Of a DNA stretch of 47,990 nucleotides, positions 1 to 7,778 are shown in pieces. The DNA comes from an uncultured Bacteroides sp. (GTDB lineage: Bacteria > Bacteroidota > Bacteroidia > Bacteroidales > Bacteroidaceae): assembly GCA_902388495.1 (NCBI GenBank), contig CABMPP010000032.1, forward strand, positions 1 to 47,990, read 5' to 3'. Positions within the stretch are counted from its first letter, which is position 1. Each line of letters starts with the position of its first letter. The notes under the pieces are model-generated. The model saw nothing but the letters and a program-made list of their open reading frames with translations, did no database searches and was not told where the DNA came from. Both the position numbers and the translations under genes were made by a program.

Positions 1-54
1 CGCCGACCCTCTGCTTGTAAGGCAGATGCTCTGAACCAGCTGAGCTAAACGCCC
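1..54 (-). tRNA. tRNA-Val (anticodon UAC), 3' part cut by the window edge
   Basis: Read on the minus strand, the sequence starts GGGCGTTTAGCTCAGCTGG and continues through a D-arm into an anticodon stem TCTGC/GCAGA that encloses the loop CTTACAA. The anticodon TAC (plus positions 17-19) reads valine codons. The acceptor 5' end is at 54. The T-arm and acceptor 3' end lie outside the window. Confidence 0.93.
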
Positions 55-180
55 GTACACTTCCGTTTCAAAAGCGATGCAAAGGTACAGCTTATTTTGA
101 CATTACCAAAACTTTTGCACTCTATTTTGCAATATTTTTTTCATCAAACAGCAACCTGCATTGTTTTTCAAGCAATTAGC

Positions 181-744
181 TTATTCCTCTTTTGCAATAT
201 TTTTTCGGATTACCTTGGCCGGATTACCAACAGCGATGCTGTCGGACGGAATATCTTTGGTCACTACACTGCCGGCACCGATGATGCAACGGTCGCCAAT
301 CGTCACTCCGGGACAGATGATGGCACCACCGCCAATCCAGCAATCTTCGCCTATCGTCACCGGATAGGCATATTCCTTTTCCGAACGACGTTCCATATAG
401 TTCATAGGATGATGGGGCGTATAAATCTGCACACAGGGGCCTACCAGCGTATGGGCGCCGATAGTGATGTAGCCTCCATCCAAGAAAGTGCAGTTGGCAT
501 TAACAAAGACATGTTCGCCCAGGCGGATGCCGTCGCCATGGTCGCAATGGAAAGGCGGGCAGATGATGGAGGTAGCAGGAATACCCGGCACCAAATCTTC
601 CAGCAATCCCCGATAGGCCTCATCGTAAGTACTCAACATACGCATCTTTGCCAGTAACTTCTTGGCGTGTTCAAACTTTACCTGTATCTCCGGAGCGGCC
701 ATATCTGCCAGTTGGGAGCTACGCATTTTTTCGACTTCGTTCAT
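181..744 (-). CDS. Hexapeptide-repeat sugar O-acetyltransferase (maltose/galactoside type)
   Basis: This 187-residue protein has the layout of the LacA/Maa/NodL acetyltransferases, which move an acetyl group from acetyl-CoA to a sugar hydroxyl. The N-terminal mac-like helical segment includes the run MRMLSTYDEAYRGLLEDL. It is followed by left-handed beta-helix hexapeptide turns (VFVNANCTFLDGGYITIGAHTLVGP) and the family motif YTPHHP, whose histidine is the expected catalytic base. The tail WIGGGAIICPGVTIG...GAGSVVTKDIP...GNPAKVIRKN is typical. I chose the start at MNEVEKM (744), because the open frame upstream is the carB terminator region and lacks family sequence. The acceptor sugar cannot be told from sequence. 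It follows carB on the same strand but is separated from it by a strong terminator. Confidence 0.9.
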   Translation of the reverse strand: MNEVEKMRSSQLADMAAPEIQVKFEHAKKLLAKMRMLSTYDEAYRGLLEDLVPGIPATSIICPPFHCDHGDGIRLGEHVFVNANCTFLDGGYITIGAHTLVGPCVQIYTPHHPMNYMERRSEKEYAYPVTIGEDCWIGGGAIICPGVTIGDRCIIGAGSVVTKDIPSDSIAVGNPAKVIRKNIAKEE

Positions 745-810
745 AAGGATTCTGTTATAACAATGAGGCAAAGATATGGATAAAAAGCCAAAAGTCCTCT
801 GTTTTCTATA

Positions 811-844
811 AACAAAAGGAGGACGCCGCGCGGGCATCCTCCTT
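811..844 (-). terminator. Intrinsic terminator downstream of carB
   Basis: On the minus strand an 8-bp stem AAGGAGGA/TCCTCCTT (plus 816-823 and 837-844) encloses a GC-rich interior and is followed by TTTTGTTT. It lies 25 bases after the carB stop and should insulate the acetyltransferase gene. Confidence 0.85.
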
Positions 845-869
845 ATTCAATTTCATATCTAAACCGGCT

Positions 870-3800
870 TTACTTATATTCCTGCCAGCTCTTAATCTGA
901 ATATCCTCCAGCTTCATCTCACAGAACGCCTCGATGAACGCGCTCGCCAGGCGGGCATTCGTTATCAACGGGATGTTGTGGTCGATGGCACCGCGACGGA
1001 TCTTATAGCCGTTCGTCAACTCACGCTTCGAGTGGTTCTTCGGGATGTTGACAATCAGGTCGAACTTATGCTCGGCAATCATCTTCATCACGTTGTTCTC
1101 GGCATCAGCACGCTCATCGGGCCAGTAGACGGCCTCAGTATTCACGCCGTGCGCATTGAGGAAAGCAGCCGTACCTGCCGTGGCATAAATCTTATAACCC
1201 TTGGCAAACAGCATGCGGCTGGCATCCAGCAAGTCCACCTTCGACTTCATGGCACCTGAAGAGAACATCACGCCCTTCTCGGGAATTTTGAAGCCCGTAG
1301 CAATCATCGCATTCAGCAATGCCTCGGAGAAGTCATCACCGATGCAGCCCACTTCACCCGTAGACGACATGTCTACGCCCAGCACCGGGTCAGCCTTGTG
1401 CAGGCGGGAGAAAGAGAACTGCGAAGCCTTGACGCCGATCCAATCAATGTCGAACGCCGACTTGTCGGGACGCGTATAAGGAGCGTCGAGCATGATGCGT
1501 GTAGCCGTTTCGATGAAGTTGCGCTTCAGCACTTTTGAGACAAACGGGAAGCTGCGCGATGCACGGAGGTTACACTCAATCACCTTCACCTCGTTGTTGC
1601 GAGCCAGGAACTGAATATTAAACGGACCGGAGATATTGAGTTCCTTCGCAATCTGGCGGCTGATCTTCTTGATGCGGCGGGCCGTGGCGAAGTAAATCTT
1701 CTGTGCCGGGAACACCAGCGTAGCGTCGCCGGAGTGCACACCGGCAAACTCAACGTGCTCGGAGATGGCATATTCCACCACCTCGCCGTTCTGTGCCACA
1801 GCGTCGAACTCTATTTCCTTGGTATTCTGCAAGAACTGAGACACCACTACCGGATATTCTTTCGATACCTCGGCAGCCATCTTCAGGAAGTTTTCCAGTT
1901 CCTCTTCGTCGTAGCATACGTTCATCGCTGCACCTGAAAGCACATACGACGGACGCACCAGGACGGGATAACCTACCTTCTCAACGAAGCCTTTCACATC
2001 GTCCAGGCTGGTAAGTTCCTGCCATGCAGGCTGGTCAATGCCCAGCAGATCGAGCATGTGAGAGAACTTATTACGGTTCTCGGCACGGTCGATAGAGATG
2101 GGCGAAGTACCCAGGATGGGCACTGCCTGGCGGTGCAACTTCATGGCGAGGTTGTTCGGTATCTGTCCGCCCACGGAGACGATGACGCCGCGCGGTTGTT
2201 CCAGGTCGATGACGTCAAGCACGCGTTCGAAGGAGAGCTCGTCGAAGTAGAGGCGGTCGCACATATCATAGTCGGTAGAAACCGTCTCAGGGTTGTAGTT
2301 TATCATGATGGACTTGTAGCCCAGTTTGCGAGCCGTCTGCGTGGCGTTCACCGAGCACCAGTCGAACTCTACGGAAGAACCGATGCGGTAGGCGCCGGAG
2401 CCGAGGATAATGACCGACTTCTCGTTCTTATAATAATTCACGTCGTAACCCTGCGCGGAGTAGGTCATGTAGAGGTAGTTGGTCAGTTCGGGATGCTCGC
2501 TGGCGATGGTGTTAATGCGCTTCACGGCAGGGAGGATGCCCAACTCTTTGCGGCGGGCGCGAACAATCAGGTTCTCCTTCTCCATGTTGCCCTCGGGTTT
2601 CAACACGAAGCGGGCAATCTGGAAGTCAGAGAAGCCCAGCACTTTGGCTTCGCGCAACACGTCGGCGGGGATGTCCTCCACCTTATTATATTGAGAAAGT
2701 TTCTGCTTGTAGTCCACGATGTTCTTCAACTTGCCCAGGAACCAAGGGTCTATCTTGGTCAGTTCGAAGATGCGGTCGATGGTGTAACCCTTCTCCAAAG
2801 CCTCAGCGATGGCGAAGACGCGCAGGTCGGTAGGATGAGACAGTTCGTAATCCAGGTCGGCAAATTCCAGGTCTTCGTTGCCCACGAAGCCGTGCATACC
2901 CTGGCCTATCATGCGCAGACCTTTCTGGATGATTTCCTCGAAGGTACGTCCGATGGACATGATTTCGCCCACCGACTTCATGCTCGAACCGATTTCGCGG
3001 CTGACGCCGGCAAACTTCGTCAAGTCCCAGCGAGGGATTTTACAAATCAGGTAGTCCAATTGAGGAGCTACGTAAGCAGAGTACGGGGTTCCCATTTCGC
3101 CGATTTGGTCGAGCGTATAGCCCAGCGCAATCTTGGCGGCCACAAATGCCAGCGGATAGCCGGTAGCCTTGGAAGCCAGTGCGGAAGAACGGGACAGACG
3201 GGCGTTCACCTCAATCACGCGGTAGTCGTTGGTCTCGGCGTTGAAGGCGTACTGAATGTTACATTCGCCCACGATGCCCAAGTGGCGGATACATTTGGCA
3301 GAAAGTTCCTGAAGCATCTTCACTTGCTCGTCACTCAACGAACAGGTAGGAGCCACCACGATAGACTCGCCGGTATGGATGCCCAGCGGGTCGAAATTCT
3401 CCATGCTTGCCACGGTGAAACAGTGGTCGTTGGCATCGCGGATCACCTCGAACTCGATTTCTTTCCAGCCTTTCAGCGATTCTTCTACAAGGATTTGTTT
3501 GGAGAAGGTGAAAGAACTTTCGGCCAGCTTGATGAAAGCCTCTTCGTCCGGACAAATACCGCTACCCAGTCCGCCCAAAGCGTAGGCGGAACGCACCATC
3601 ACCGGATAACCGATTTCGCGAGCGGCTGCCAGTGCATCTTCCATACTCTCTACGGCATGGCTCTTGGGAGTCTTCATCGGGATTTCGTCGAGCTTCTTCA
3701 CGAAGAGATCGCGGTCTTCGGTGTACATGATGGCTTCTACCGAAGTACCCAGCACGCGCACACCGTACTTCTGCAGGATGCCGTTCAGGTAGAGTTCCGT

Positions 3801-4091
3801 ACCGCAGTTCAGTGCCGTCTGTCCGCCAAAAGCCAGCAGAATGCCGTCGGGCTGTTCTTTCTTGATGATTTCTTCTACGAAATAGGGAGTCACCGGCAGG
3901 AAGTAAACCTTATCGGCAATGCCTTCCGACGTCTGGATAGTAGCAATGTTGGGGTTCACCAAAACGGAACCGATACCTTCTTCACGCAAAGCCTTCAATG
4001 CCTGCGAACCGGAATAGTCAAACTCTCCGGCCTGACCGATCTTGAGCGCACCTGAGCCCAAAACGAGCACTTTCTTTAAATTCTTTTCCAT
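870..4091 (-). CDS. carB: Carbamoyl-phosphate synthase large subunit
   Basis: The product has 1073 residues, the usual CarB length. It makes carbamoyl phosphate from bicarbonate, ATP and ammonia delivered by the small subunit, feeding pyrimidine and arginine synthesis. The two homologous halves are visible: each begins with a nucleotide-fold segment (VLVLGSGALKIGQAGEFDYSG and VIILGSGAYRIGSSVEFDW) and has its own ATP-grasp region (for example RSAYALGGLGSG and RPSYVLSGAAMNV). The C-terminal MGS-like allosteric domain contains FSSGAMKSKVDLLDASRMLFAKGYKIYATAGTA split across the end region. The start at 4091 (MEKNLKKVLVLGSG) matches the family. The open frame runs further upstream only into the leader hairpin. 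No carA is in the window, so the small subunit must be encoded elsewhere. An attenuator-like leader lies upstream. Confidence 0.97.
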   Translation of the reverse strand: MEKNLKKVLVLGSGALKIGQAGEFDYSGSQALKALREEGIGSVLVNPNIATIQTSEGIADKVYFLPVTPYFVEEIIKKEQPDGILLAFGGQTALNCGTELYLNGILQKYGVRVLGTSVEAIMYTEDRDLFVKKLDEIPMKTPKSHAVESMEDALAAAREIGYPVMVRSAYALGGLGSGICPDEEAFIKLAESSFTFSKQILVEESLKGWKEIEFEVIRDANDHCFTVASMENFDPLGIHTGESIVVAPTCSLSDEQVKMLQELSAKCIRHLGIVGECNIQYAFNAETNDYRVIEVNARLSRSSALASKATGYPLAFVAAKIALGYTLDQIGEMGTPYSAYVAPQLDYLICKIPRWDLTKFAGVSREIGSSMKSVGEIMSIGRTFEEIIQKGLRMIGQGMHGFVGNEDLEFADLDYELSHPTDLRVFAIAEALEKGYTIDRIFELTKIDPWFLGKLKNIVDYKQKLSQYNKVEDIPADVLREAKVLGFSDFQIARFVLKPEGNMEKENLIVRARRKELGILPAVKRINTIASEHPELTNYLYMTYSAQGYDVNYYKNEKSVIILGSGAYRIGSSVEFDWCSVNATQTARKLGYKSIMINYNPETVSTDYDMCDRLYFDELSFERVLDVIDLEQPRGVIVSVGGQIPNNLAMKLHRQAVPILGTSPISIDRAENRNKFSHMLDLLGIDQPAWQELTSLDDVKGFVEKVGYPVLVRPSYVLSGAAMNVCYDEEELENFLKMAAEVSKEYPVVVSQFLQNTKEIEFDAVAQNGEVVEYAISEHVEFAGVHSGDATLVFPAQKIYFATARRIKKISRQIAKELNISGPFNIQFLARNNEVKVIECNLRASRSFPFVSKVLKRNFIETATRIMLDAPYTRPDKSAFDIDWIGVKASQFSFSRLHKADPVLGVDMSSTGEVGCIGDDFSEALLNAMIATGFKIPEKGVMFSSGAMKSKVDLLDASRMLFAKGYKIYATAGTAAFLNAHGVNTEAVYWPDERADAENNVMKMIAEHKFDLIVNIPKNHSKRELTNGYKIRRGAIDHNIPLITNARLASAFIEAFCEMKLEDIQIKSWQEYK

Positions 4092-4137
4092 ATTCTCTTG
4101 TTGTTGTCTATAAGTTTCTTCCTTCACGTTCCGGCAC

Positions 4138-4174
4138 AAAAAAAATGCGTTACCCAATAAAGGATTAACGCATT
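4138..4174 (-). terminator. Terminator/attenuator hairpin in the carB leader
   Basis: A perfect 9-bp inverted repeat (AATGCGTTA / TAACGCATT at 4166-4174 and 4144-4152) encloses a 13-nt loop and is followed on the minus strand by six further T residues. It sits 47 bases upstream of the carB start and downstream of a matching promoter, which is the position of a transcription attenuator rather than an end-of-gene terminator. The stop codon of a 38-codon ORF lies at its upstream stem. Confidence 0.75.
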
Positions 4175-4281
4175 ACCAAAGAACTAAAAATATCTTTTTC
4201 GGAAAAAGAGAAATCAACGGCTCCCGAATGATATTCATTCGAACGGAGATTATATTTGCTTCTCATTTCCTGCGGTTGCAT
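4165..4281 (-). CDS. Candidate 38-aa leader peptide upstream of carB
   Basis: An ATG at 4281 opens 38 sense codons (starting MQPQEMRSKYNLRS, ending SSLVMR) and stops with TAA at 4167-4165. The stop sits in the 5' arm of the terminator hairpin just ahead of carB. It begins about 15 bases after the expected transcription start. It contains three Arg codons and seven Ser codons but no run of one amino acid, so classical stalling at starved codons is not obvious. I do not recognise the peptide. The case for it rests on placement: promoter, small ORF, hairpin with T-run, carB. Chance occurrence of an ORF this short is possible. Confidence 0.45.
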   Translation of the reverse strand: MQPQEMRSKYNLRSNEYHSGAVDFSFSEKDIFSSLVMR

Positions 4282-4300
4282 AGTCGTTTTAAAATTTTTG

Positions 4301-4332
4301 CAAAGTAACGACTTATTTACGAAAAGAACAAA
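4301..4332 (-). promoter_or_regulatory. Bacteroides-type promoter for the carB transcript
   Basis: On the minus strand TTTG (plus 4329-4332) is followed after 20 bases by TTACTTTG (4301-4308), one mismatch from TAnnTTTG. Transcription should begin near 4294, giving a leader of about 200 nt before carB. Confidence 0.6.
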
Positions 4333-4356
4333 TAATCGGGAAAGGATTTTTCAGGA

Positions 4357-4842
4357 TTACTTTAAAGACATTTCGGTAATAGCAGACTTGATAGCATTGA
4401 CATAAGACAAATGCGATTCCCTTGCGATTAAGTGTATATAAACATCTCTATCTGATTCTATTCTTAATGAAGTATTTATAAACCTGACCATATTATGGGA
4501 AAACGTATATCGGTCAAACATCTTAGAAAACAAATGACTCCTGAATTCTTGTGGTGTCATACTTTGATCTCGCCTGGCAATATCGTGCATATCATCACAA
4601 TAGAAATAGAGGATAGTATTTTCATTATCCAGCAGAAAGCCTGCAATAAAGTTAGATATCTCAAATAATATACTGGGTGGCGTCGCATGTGCCCCGGAAA
4701 CTCTTTCCAAAGTAACATCTACAATCTCCACATTACCTAATGCCTCTATAATATCATCCGGCAACACAGATTTCTCAAAGGATTCCATCAGCACAAGATA
4801 TCCATCGCCATCATCCGTACTGATAGGATATGTAATCTTCAT
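4357..4842 (-). CDS. Unrecognised 161-aa protein, second gene of a two-gene module
   Basis: I cannot assign this 161-residue protein with confidence. It is soluble, without signal peptide or membrane segment. The middle part (ISNFIAGFLLDNENTILYFYCDDMHD, then a basic RSHLFSKMFDRY) resembles, from memory, the layout of DUF6169-like Bacteroidales proteins: a helix, a strand ending in YFYCD, then an arginine-rich RLFDRW-like segment. That resemblance is weak and unchecked. It starts 3 bases after the stop of a 50-codon gene on the same strand, so the two are translated from one message. A small basic upstream partner plus a mid-sized soluble protein suggests a toxin-antitoxin-like or small regulatory pair, but no catalytic motif is visible. 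AT-rich codon use contrasts with carB. Confidence 0.6.
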   Translation of the reverse strand: MKITYPISTDDGDGYLVLMESFEKSVLPDDIIEALGNVEIVDVTLERVSGAHATPPSILFEISNFIAGFLLDNENTILYFYCDDMHDIARRDQSMTPQEFRSHLFSKMFDRYTFSHNMVRFINTSLRIESDRDVYIHLIARESHLSYVNAIKSAITEMSLK

Positions 4843-4845
4843 TGA

Positions 4846-4998
4846 TTATTTTTTATTTGAAAAGTAGAAGTCTTTTTTATTGCGCAGTTCTTCCAACCGA
4901 GACATTTTTCTATCTCTCAGTTTGTCCATCAAGTCAACAAGAGCCTTAGACGGTTTCTTGATAACTAATGTATCTTGGGGGTAAGGAGAAGTTTTCAT
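4846..4998 (-). CDS. Small 50-aa protein, first gene of the pair
   Basis: This 50-codon gene starts at ATG 4998 (MKTSPYPQDTLVIKKPSKAL) and stops at 4846, three bases before the 161-aa gene. It is highly charged, with a predicted amphipathic helix (KALVDLMDKLRDRKMSRLEE) in the C-terminal half. This would suit a small antitoxin or adaptor, but no known family is recognisable. A near-consensus promoter ends only four bases before the ATG, so the message should be nearly leaderless. It is supported by its promoter, tight coupling to the next gene and uninterrupted frame. Confidence 0.55.
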   Translation of the reverse strand: MKTSPYPQDTLVIKKPSKALVDLMDKLRDRKMSRLEELRNKKDFYFSNKK

Positions 4999-5002
4999 AT
5001 TA

Positions 5003-5032
5003 CAAAGATACATCAATACATCAATACATCAA
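5003..5032 (-). promoter_or_regulatory. Promoter of the two-gene module
   Basis: The minus strand carries TTG (plus 5030-5032), 19 bases, then a perfect TATCTTTG (5003-5010). The -33 element lies inside an 8-bp tandem repeat. The -7 box ends four bases before the ATG at 4998, so transcription should start within a few bases of the start codon. Confidence 0.7.
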
Positions 5033-5039
5033 CACATCC
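5008..5039. repeat. 8-bp tandem repeat, three exact units plus one degenerate
   Basis: The unit ATACATCA occurs three times in a row (5008-5031) and once with changes (ACACATCC). Each unit places a TTG on the minus strand. Loss or gain of units would change the spacing of alternative -33 elements to the -7 box. Confidence 0.85.
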
Positions 5040-5125
5040 GCCAAACAAAAATCATCTCCTAATCAGTTTTTTAACATAGCTTATTTCAGAATAGGGCATA
5101 TTTCATCACAATATGAATGCATTCT

Positions 5126-7444
5126 TTACATTCGTCTCAACTGCTCCTGCCCCGCTCCGCTTCCTTTGTATTTACTCTTCGACACATTGAACTTGTAGCG
5201 CAGCGTGATTCTCATTTCGCGCTCCGATTTATGTGAGAAGTACATGCTATGCTTGGTGCCCGAGTAAATAGTAACTGGTACCTGCCCGCTCCGGAAAAGG
5301 TCGCGCACATCGAACTGAACAGAAAGACGGTCTTTCAAGAACGCTTTGTACAGCGAGAGGTCTGTGCGGAACATCCCCTTCTCCATTCTTATATTCTCCG
5401 TATTTCCTTCGGTGGCAGCATTCATCAGGATGGAGAGCATCACCCACTTCGTATCGAATGTATTGTTGAAACGGAACGTACCCATAGGATTGCTGACGGA
5501 CTTGCCTCCATGCACCTCCATGTCGTACCATTGCTTCGTCACAGCCATTGTGAGCGAAGGGCTCCAGATGCCCACCTTGGGCTGGAAGGTAACCGACGCA
5601 TTCACCTGGTCGTAAGCACTGCCATTGATGGTTTGCAACAATGTCATACTCGGCTCATCCTTATAAGTATCGCTATAACTGGTAATAGGGTCACTGATAT
5701 GCGAATAAACAGCATTCATGCTGAACCACTTCCAGGCCACACCGAAATTGACGTTATTATTGATTTGCGGCACCAGAAAGGGATTACCCGTTTCGTACGT
5801 ATAGCGGTTGGCATAGAGCACACTGCTTCTCAACTGCCAGTAAGAAGGGCGATTGACGTCGGTAGCATAGCCCAACTGGAAATCAACGTCTCCCAGCGTA
5901 GTAGAGAGCGAAACGGTAGGGAACAGATTATTGAATACACGACTCTGCTCGGGCAAGTATTTTCCATCCTCGTAATAGTCAAAATTGATATTCTCATACC
6001 GCAAACCTGCCTGCAACTGCACGGCGCCTATCTGCCGGGCATACTCCACGAATGCCGAAGCCATACCTTCCTGGATGCGGCTGCGGTCGTCGTCGATAAA
6101 GCCCACAGGCAGCACCGTGTAAGTAGTTTTGCGTTTGGAGTAAGAATACTCGCCTCCGAAGTCCAGCTTGCCCTCCCACAGGGGAGTAGACAACACCAGT
6201 TTGGAAGCCGTCAACTGGCTTCGCTTCAAGGTTTTGGTATCGATGGTCTGATTCTCCGGCGTACCCCCTACTTCCTGATATTGTTCTGCGGTAGAGATGG
6301 GCGAATCGTCTTTATTCCAGTACCAGTCGGCATTAAAGTCGATGCTCCATTCGCCTATCTTGCCGGTATAATAAAGATTCGCCTGCATAATAGTCTCCCG
6401 TTCATTTTGCGTCAGATTGCTGGTAGAGTTTTCTACAAGCTCCCCGTCGCGGACAACGGTACTCGCCAAATCCATCCAGGAGTCACCGCCCGGATAACGG
6501 TCGTAGCTGAAACTCACTCCGATGGAGTGGTTGGGATTGAACATATAGTTCAAGCCCAGCTTGCCATACGGGTTTGTACGGGGAGTCTCACCGTATATTT
6601 CATTGGTCTGCTCCCACGTATTGTCCAAATAGGTATATTGTTTCAGCGTTTTGTAGTCACAAGCTGTGGTATTCGACATATAAAGCATACCGATAAGGTC
6701 GAAACCGCCCTTGCGGTAGTTGAAATTAAAACGTCCCGTTTCGTCCCACTGCGTGTAGTTGCTATAATTAAAGATGGCACGGGCATCAAAACCGAATCCC
6801 TCACCCTCTATCTGCTTGGTGGTGATGCGGATAACGCTCTTCACGCTGGCGCTGTACCGGGCACCCGGATTGGTGATAACCTCCACGTTCCGGATATTAT
6901 CGGAACTAAGTCGTTCCAGTTCCATGGCATCCGTCATCTTCCGTCCGTTGATATAGATTTCGGGCGTTCCCCGGCCAAAGACTTCTATCTCACCGCCATA
7001 GGCCGTCACATTGGGGATGCGGTCCAGCAATTGCTCCATGCTTCCTGCCTTTTCGAGCACGGTGCCCGCCACGCCCGTCACCATGGCGTCGCCTTTCATG
7101 TGGGTTTTGGGGAGTGTACCCTTCACCACCACTTCACCCAGCATTTCAGTGGAAGGTTGCAGATTGACGGTACCCATATCGGACTTGCGCGGTGCGTAGT
7201 ACGTATCGTAACCGATGGAAGTGAAGCGTAGCAGTTGTGCCTTCTCCTCCACGTCAAAGGCAAATGTTCCGTCTTCTTTCGAAATGGTGCCCGACACAAA
7301 AGCCGAGTCGGGCAAAGAGAGGGCGACGATATTGGCAAAACCCATCGGCTCGCCTTGTTCGTCTACTATTTTTCCGGTGATGTTTTGCGCATTCAAACTT
7401 ATGAGTGCAACCAGTCCGACGGCTGTCAGGATTACTCGTTTCAT
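5126..7444 (-). CDS. TonB-dependent-receptor-like outer-membrane beta-barrel protein
   Basis: This 772-residue protein begins with a signal peptide (MKRVILTAVGLVALISLNA). A carboxypeptidase-regulatory-like beta-sandwich follows at about 20-105 (ITGKIVDEQGEPMGFANIVAL). A plug-like region at about 115-215 contains MEQLLDRIPNVTAYGGEIEV and YINGRKM. The rest is a beta barrel rich in aromatic strands, ending in an aromatic/charged terminal strand. The layout matches the Bacteroidetes outer-membrane beta-barrel family (OMP_b-brl_3 type) rather than SusC: there is no neighbouring SusD gene and the protein is about 250 residues shorter. The ligand is unknown. It stands alone, with a promoter -7 box 59 bases upstream, and is divergent from the HU-type gene. 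Confidence 0.88.
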   Translation of the reverse strand: MKRVILTAVGLVALISLNAQNITGKIVDEQGEPMGFANIVALSLPDSAFVSGTISKEDGTFAFDVEEKAQLLRFTSIGYDTYYAPRKSDMGTVNLQPSTEMLGEVVVKGTLPKTHMKGDAMVTGVAGTVLEKAGSMEQLLDRIPNVTAYGGEIEVFGRGTPEIYINGRKMTDAMELERLSSDNIRNVEVITNPGARYSASVKSVIRITTKQIEGEGFGFDARAIFNYSNYTQWDETGRFNFNYRKGGFDLIGMLYMSNTTACDYKTLKQYTYLDNTWEQTNEIYGETPRTNPYGKLGLNYMFNPNHSIGVSFSYDRYPGGDSWMDLASTVVRDGELVENSTSNLTQNERETIMQANLYYTGKIGEWSIDFNADWYWNKDDSPISTAEQYQEVGGTPENQTIDTKTLKRSQLTASKLVLSTPLWEGKLDFGGEYSYSKRKTTYTVLPVGFIDDDRSRIQEGMASAFVEYARQIGAVQLQAGLRYENINFDYYEDGKYLPEQSRVFNNLFPTVSLSTTLGDVDFQLGYATDVNRPSYWQLRSSVLYANRYTYETGNPFLVPQINNNVNFGVAWKWFSMNAVYSHISDPITSYSDTYKDEPSMTLLQTINGSAYDQVNASVTFQPKVGIWSPSLTMAVTKQWYDMEVHGGKSVSNPMGTFRFNNTFDTKWVMLSILMNAATEGNTENIRMEKGMFRTDLSLYKAFLKDRLSVQFDVRDLFRSGQVPVTIYSGTKHSMYFSHKSEREMRITLRYKFNVSKSKYKGSGAGQEQLRRM

Positions 7445-7502
7445 AGTAATTTATGTGTGTTTAGTAAAGTGTTAAATACTCAAATAGGAGTATAATAAGG
7501 CG

Positions 7503-7510
7503 CAAAATTA
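7503..7510 (-). promoter_or_regulatory. -7 box for the outer-membrane protein gene
   Basis: TAATTTTG on the minus strand is a perfect TAnnTTTG, about 60 bases upstream of the start at 7444. The expected -33 position is A/T-rich, without a clear TTG. Confidence 0.5.
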
Positions 7511-7570
7511 TCGAAAGATATCAGAAAAGAAAAAAGGAAGAAGCAAAAATGTGAAAGACAGGAACAAAAC

Positions 7571-7601
7571 TTGTTTTCCCCGCAACAAAGAGTTACCTTT
7601 G
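7571..7601 (+). promoter_or_regulatory. Promoter of the HU-type gene
   Basis: TTG (7571-7573), 20 bases, then a perfect TACCTTTG (7594-7601). Initiation near 7608 would put the large palindrome 7614-7701 at the very 5' end of the message. The -7 box itself lies in a smaller inverted repeat (CAAAG ... CTTTG). Confidence 0.65.
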
Positions 7602-7613
7602 TGCCTATCGTAA

Positions 7614-7701
7614 CTTAGAATATAACCTTTATTCTTAGAAATAAAAGCTTTATTCTTAAGAATAAAAGCTATATTCTTAGGAATAAAGGTTATATTCTAA
7701 G
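7614..7701. repeat. 88-bp palindrome in the divergent intergenic region
   Basis: The two 44-base arms match at 37 positions. The outer 21 bases (starting CTTAGAATATAACC) are perfectly complementary, and the centre is TTCTTAAGAA at 7653-7662. Each arm is built from near-copies of ATTCTTA and AATAAA. It is AT-rich and could form a cruciform in DNA, or a very long hairpin in the leader of the gene at 7779. Confidence 0.9.
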
Positions 7702-7742
7702 TTTTCCTTGCGAAGCAGACAAGTTTGCATTGCAAGGAAAAC
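7701..7742 (+). repeat. Second inverted repeat in the same leader
   Basis: GTTTTCCTTGC (7701-7711) and its perfect complement GCAAGGAAAAC (7732-7742) flank a 20-base loop. It abuts the 88-bp palindrome and lies 36 bases before the ATG at 7779. No T-run follows on the plus strand, so it is not a typical terminator. Confidence 0.85.
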
Positions 7743-7778
7743 AACTAAACATCGTATGAACCAAAGTAAGAATAAGCA

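Noticed and set aside
2058..4055. A 665-codon open frame on the plus strand across carB
   Set aside because: It is exactly antisense to carB, whose protein is a full-length, motif-complete family member. The reverse frame has low-complexity His/Val/Gln-rich content typical of shadow frames in GC-richer genes.
4155..4157. TTG start giving a 1095-residue CarB
   Set aside because: The extra 22 residues are encoded by the terminator hairpin and leader and are not family sequence. ATG at 4091 fits CarB.
5249..7231. A 660-codon plus-strand frame opposite the outer-membrane protein gene
   Set aside because: Antisense shadow of a convincing beta-barrel protein with signal peptide. No promoter and no family motif.
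7614..7701. Inverted repeat as an insertion-sequence end or invertible promoter
   Set aside because: The arms meet at the centre with no internal segment to invert, there is no recombinase or transposase near, and no target duplication was seen.
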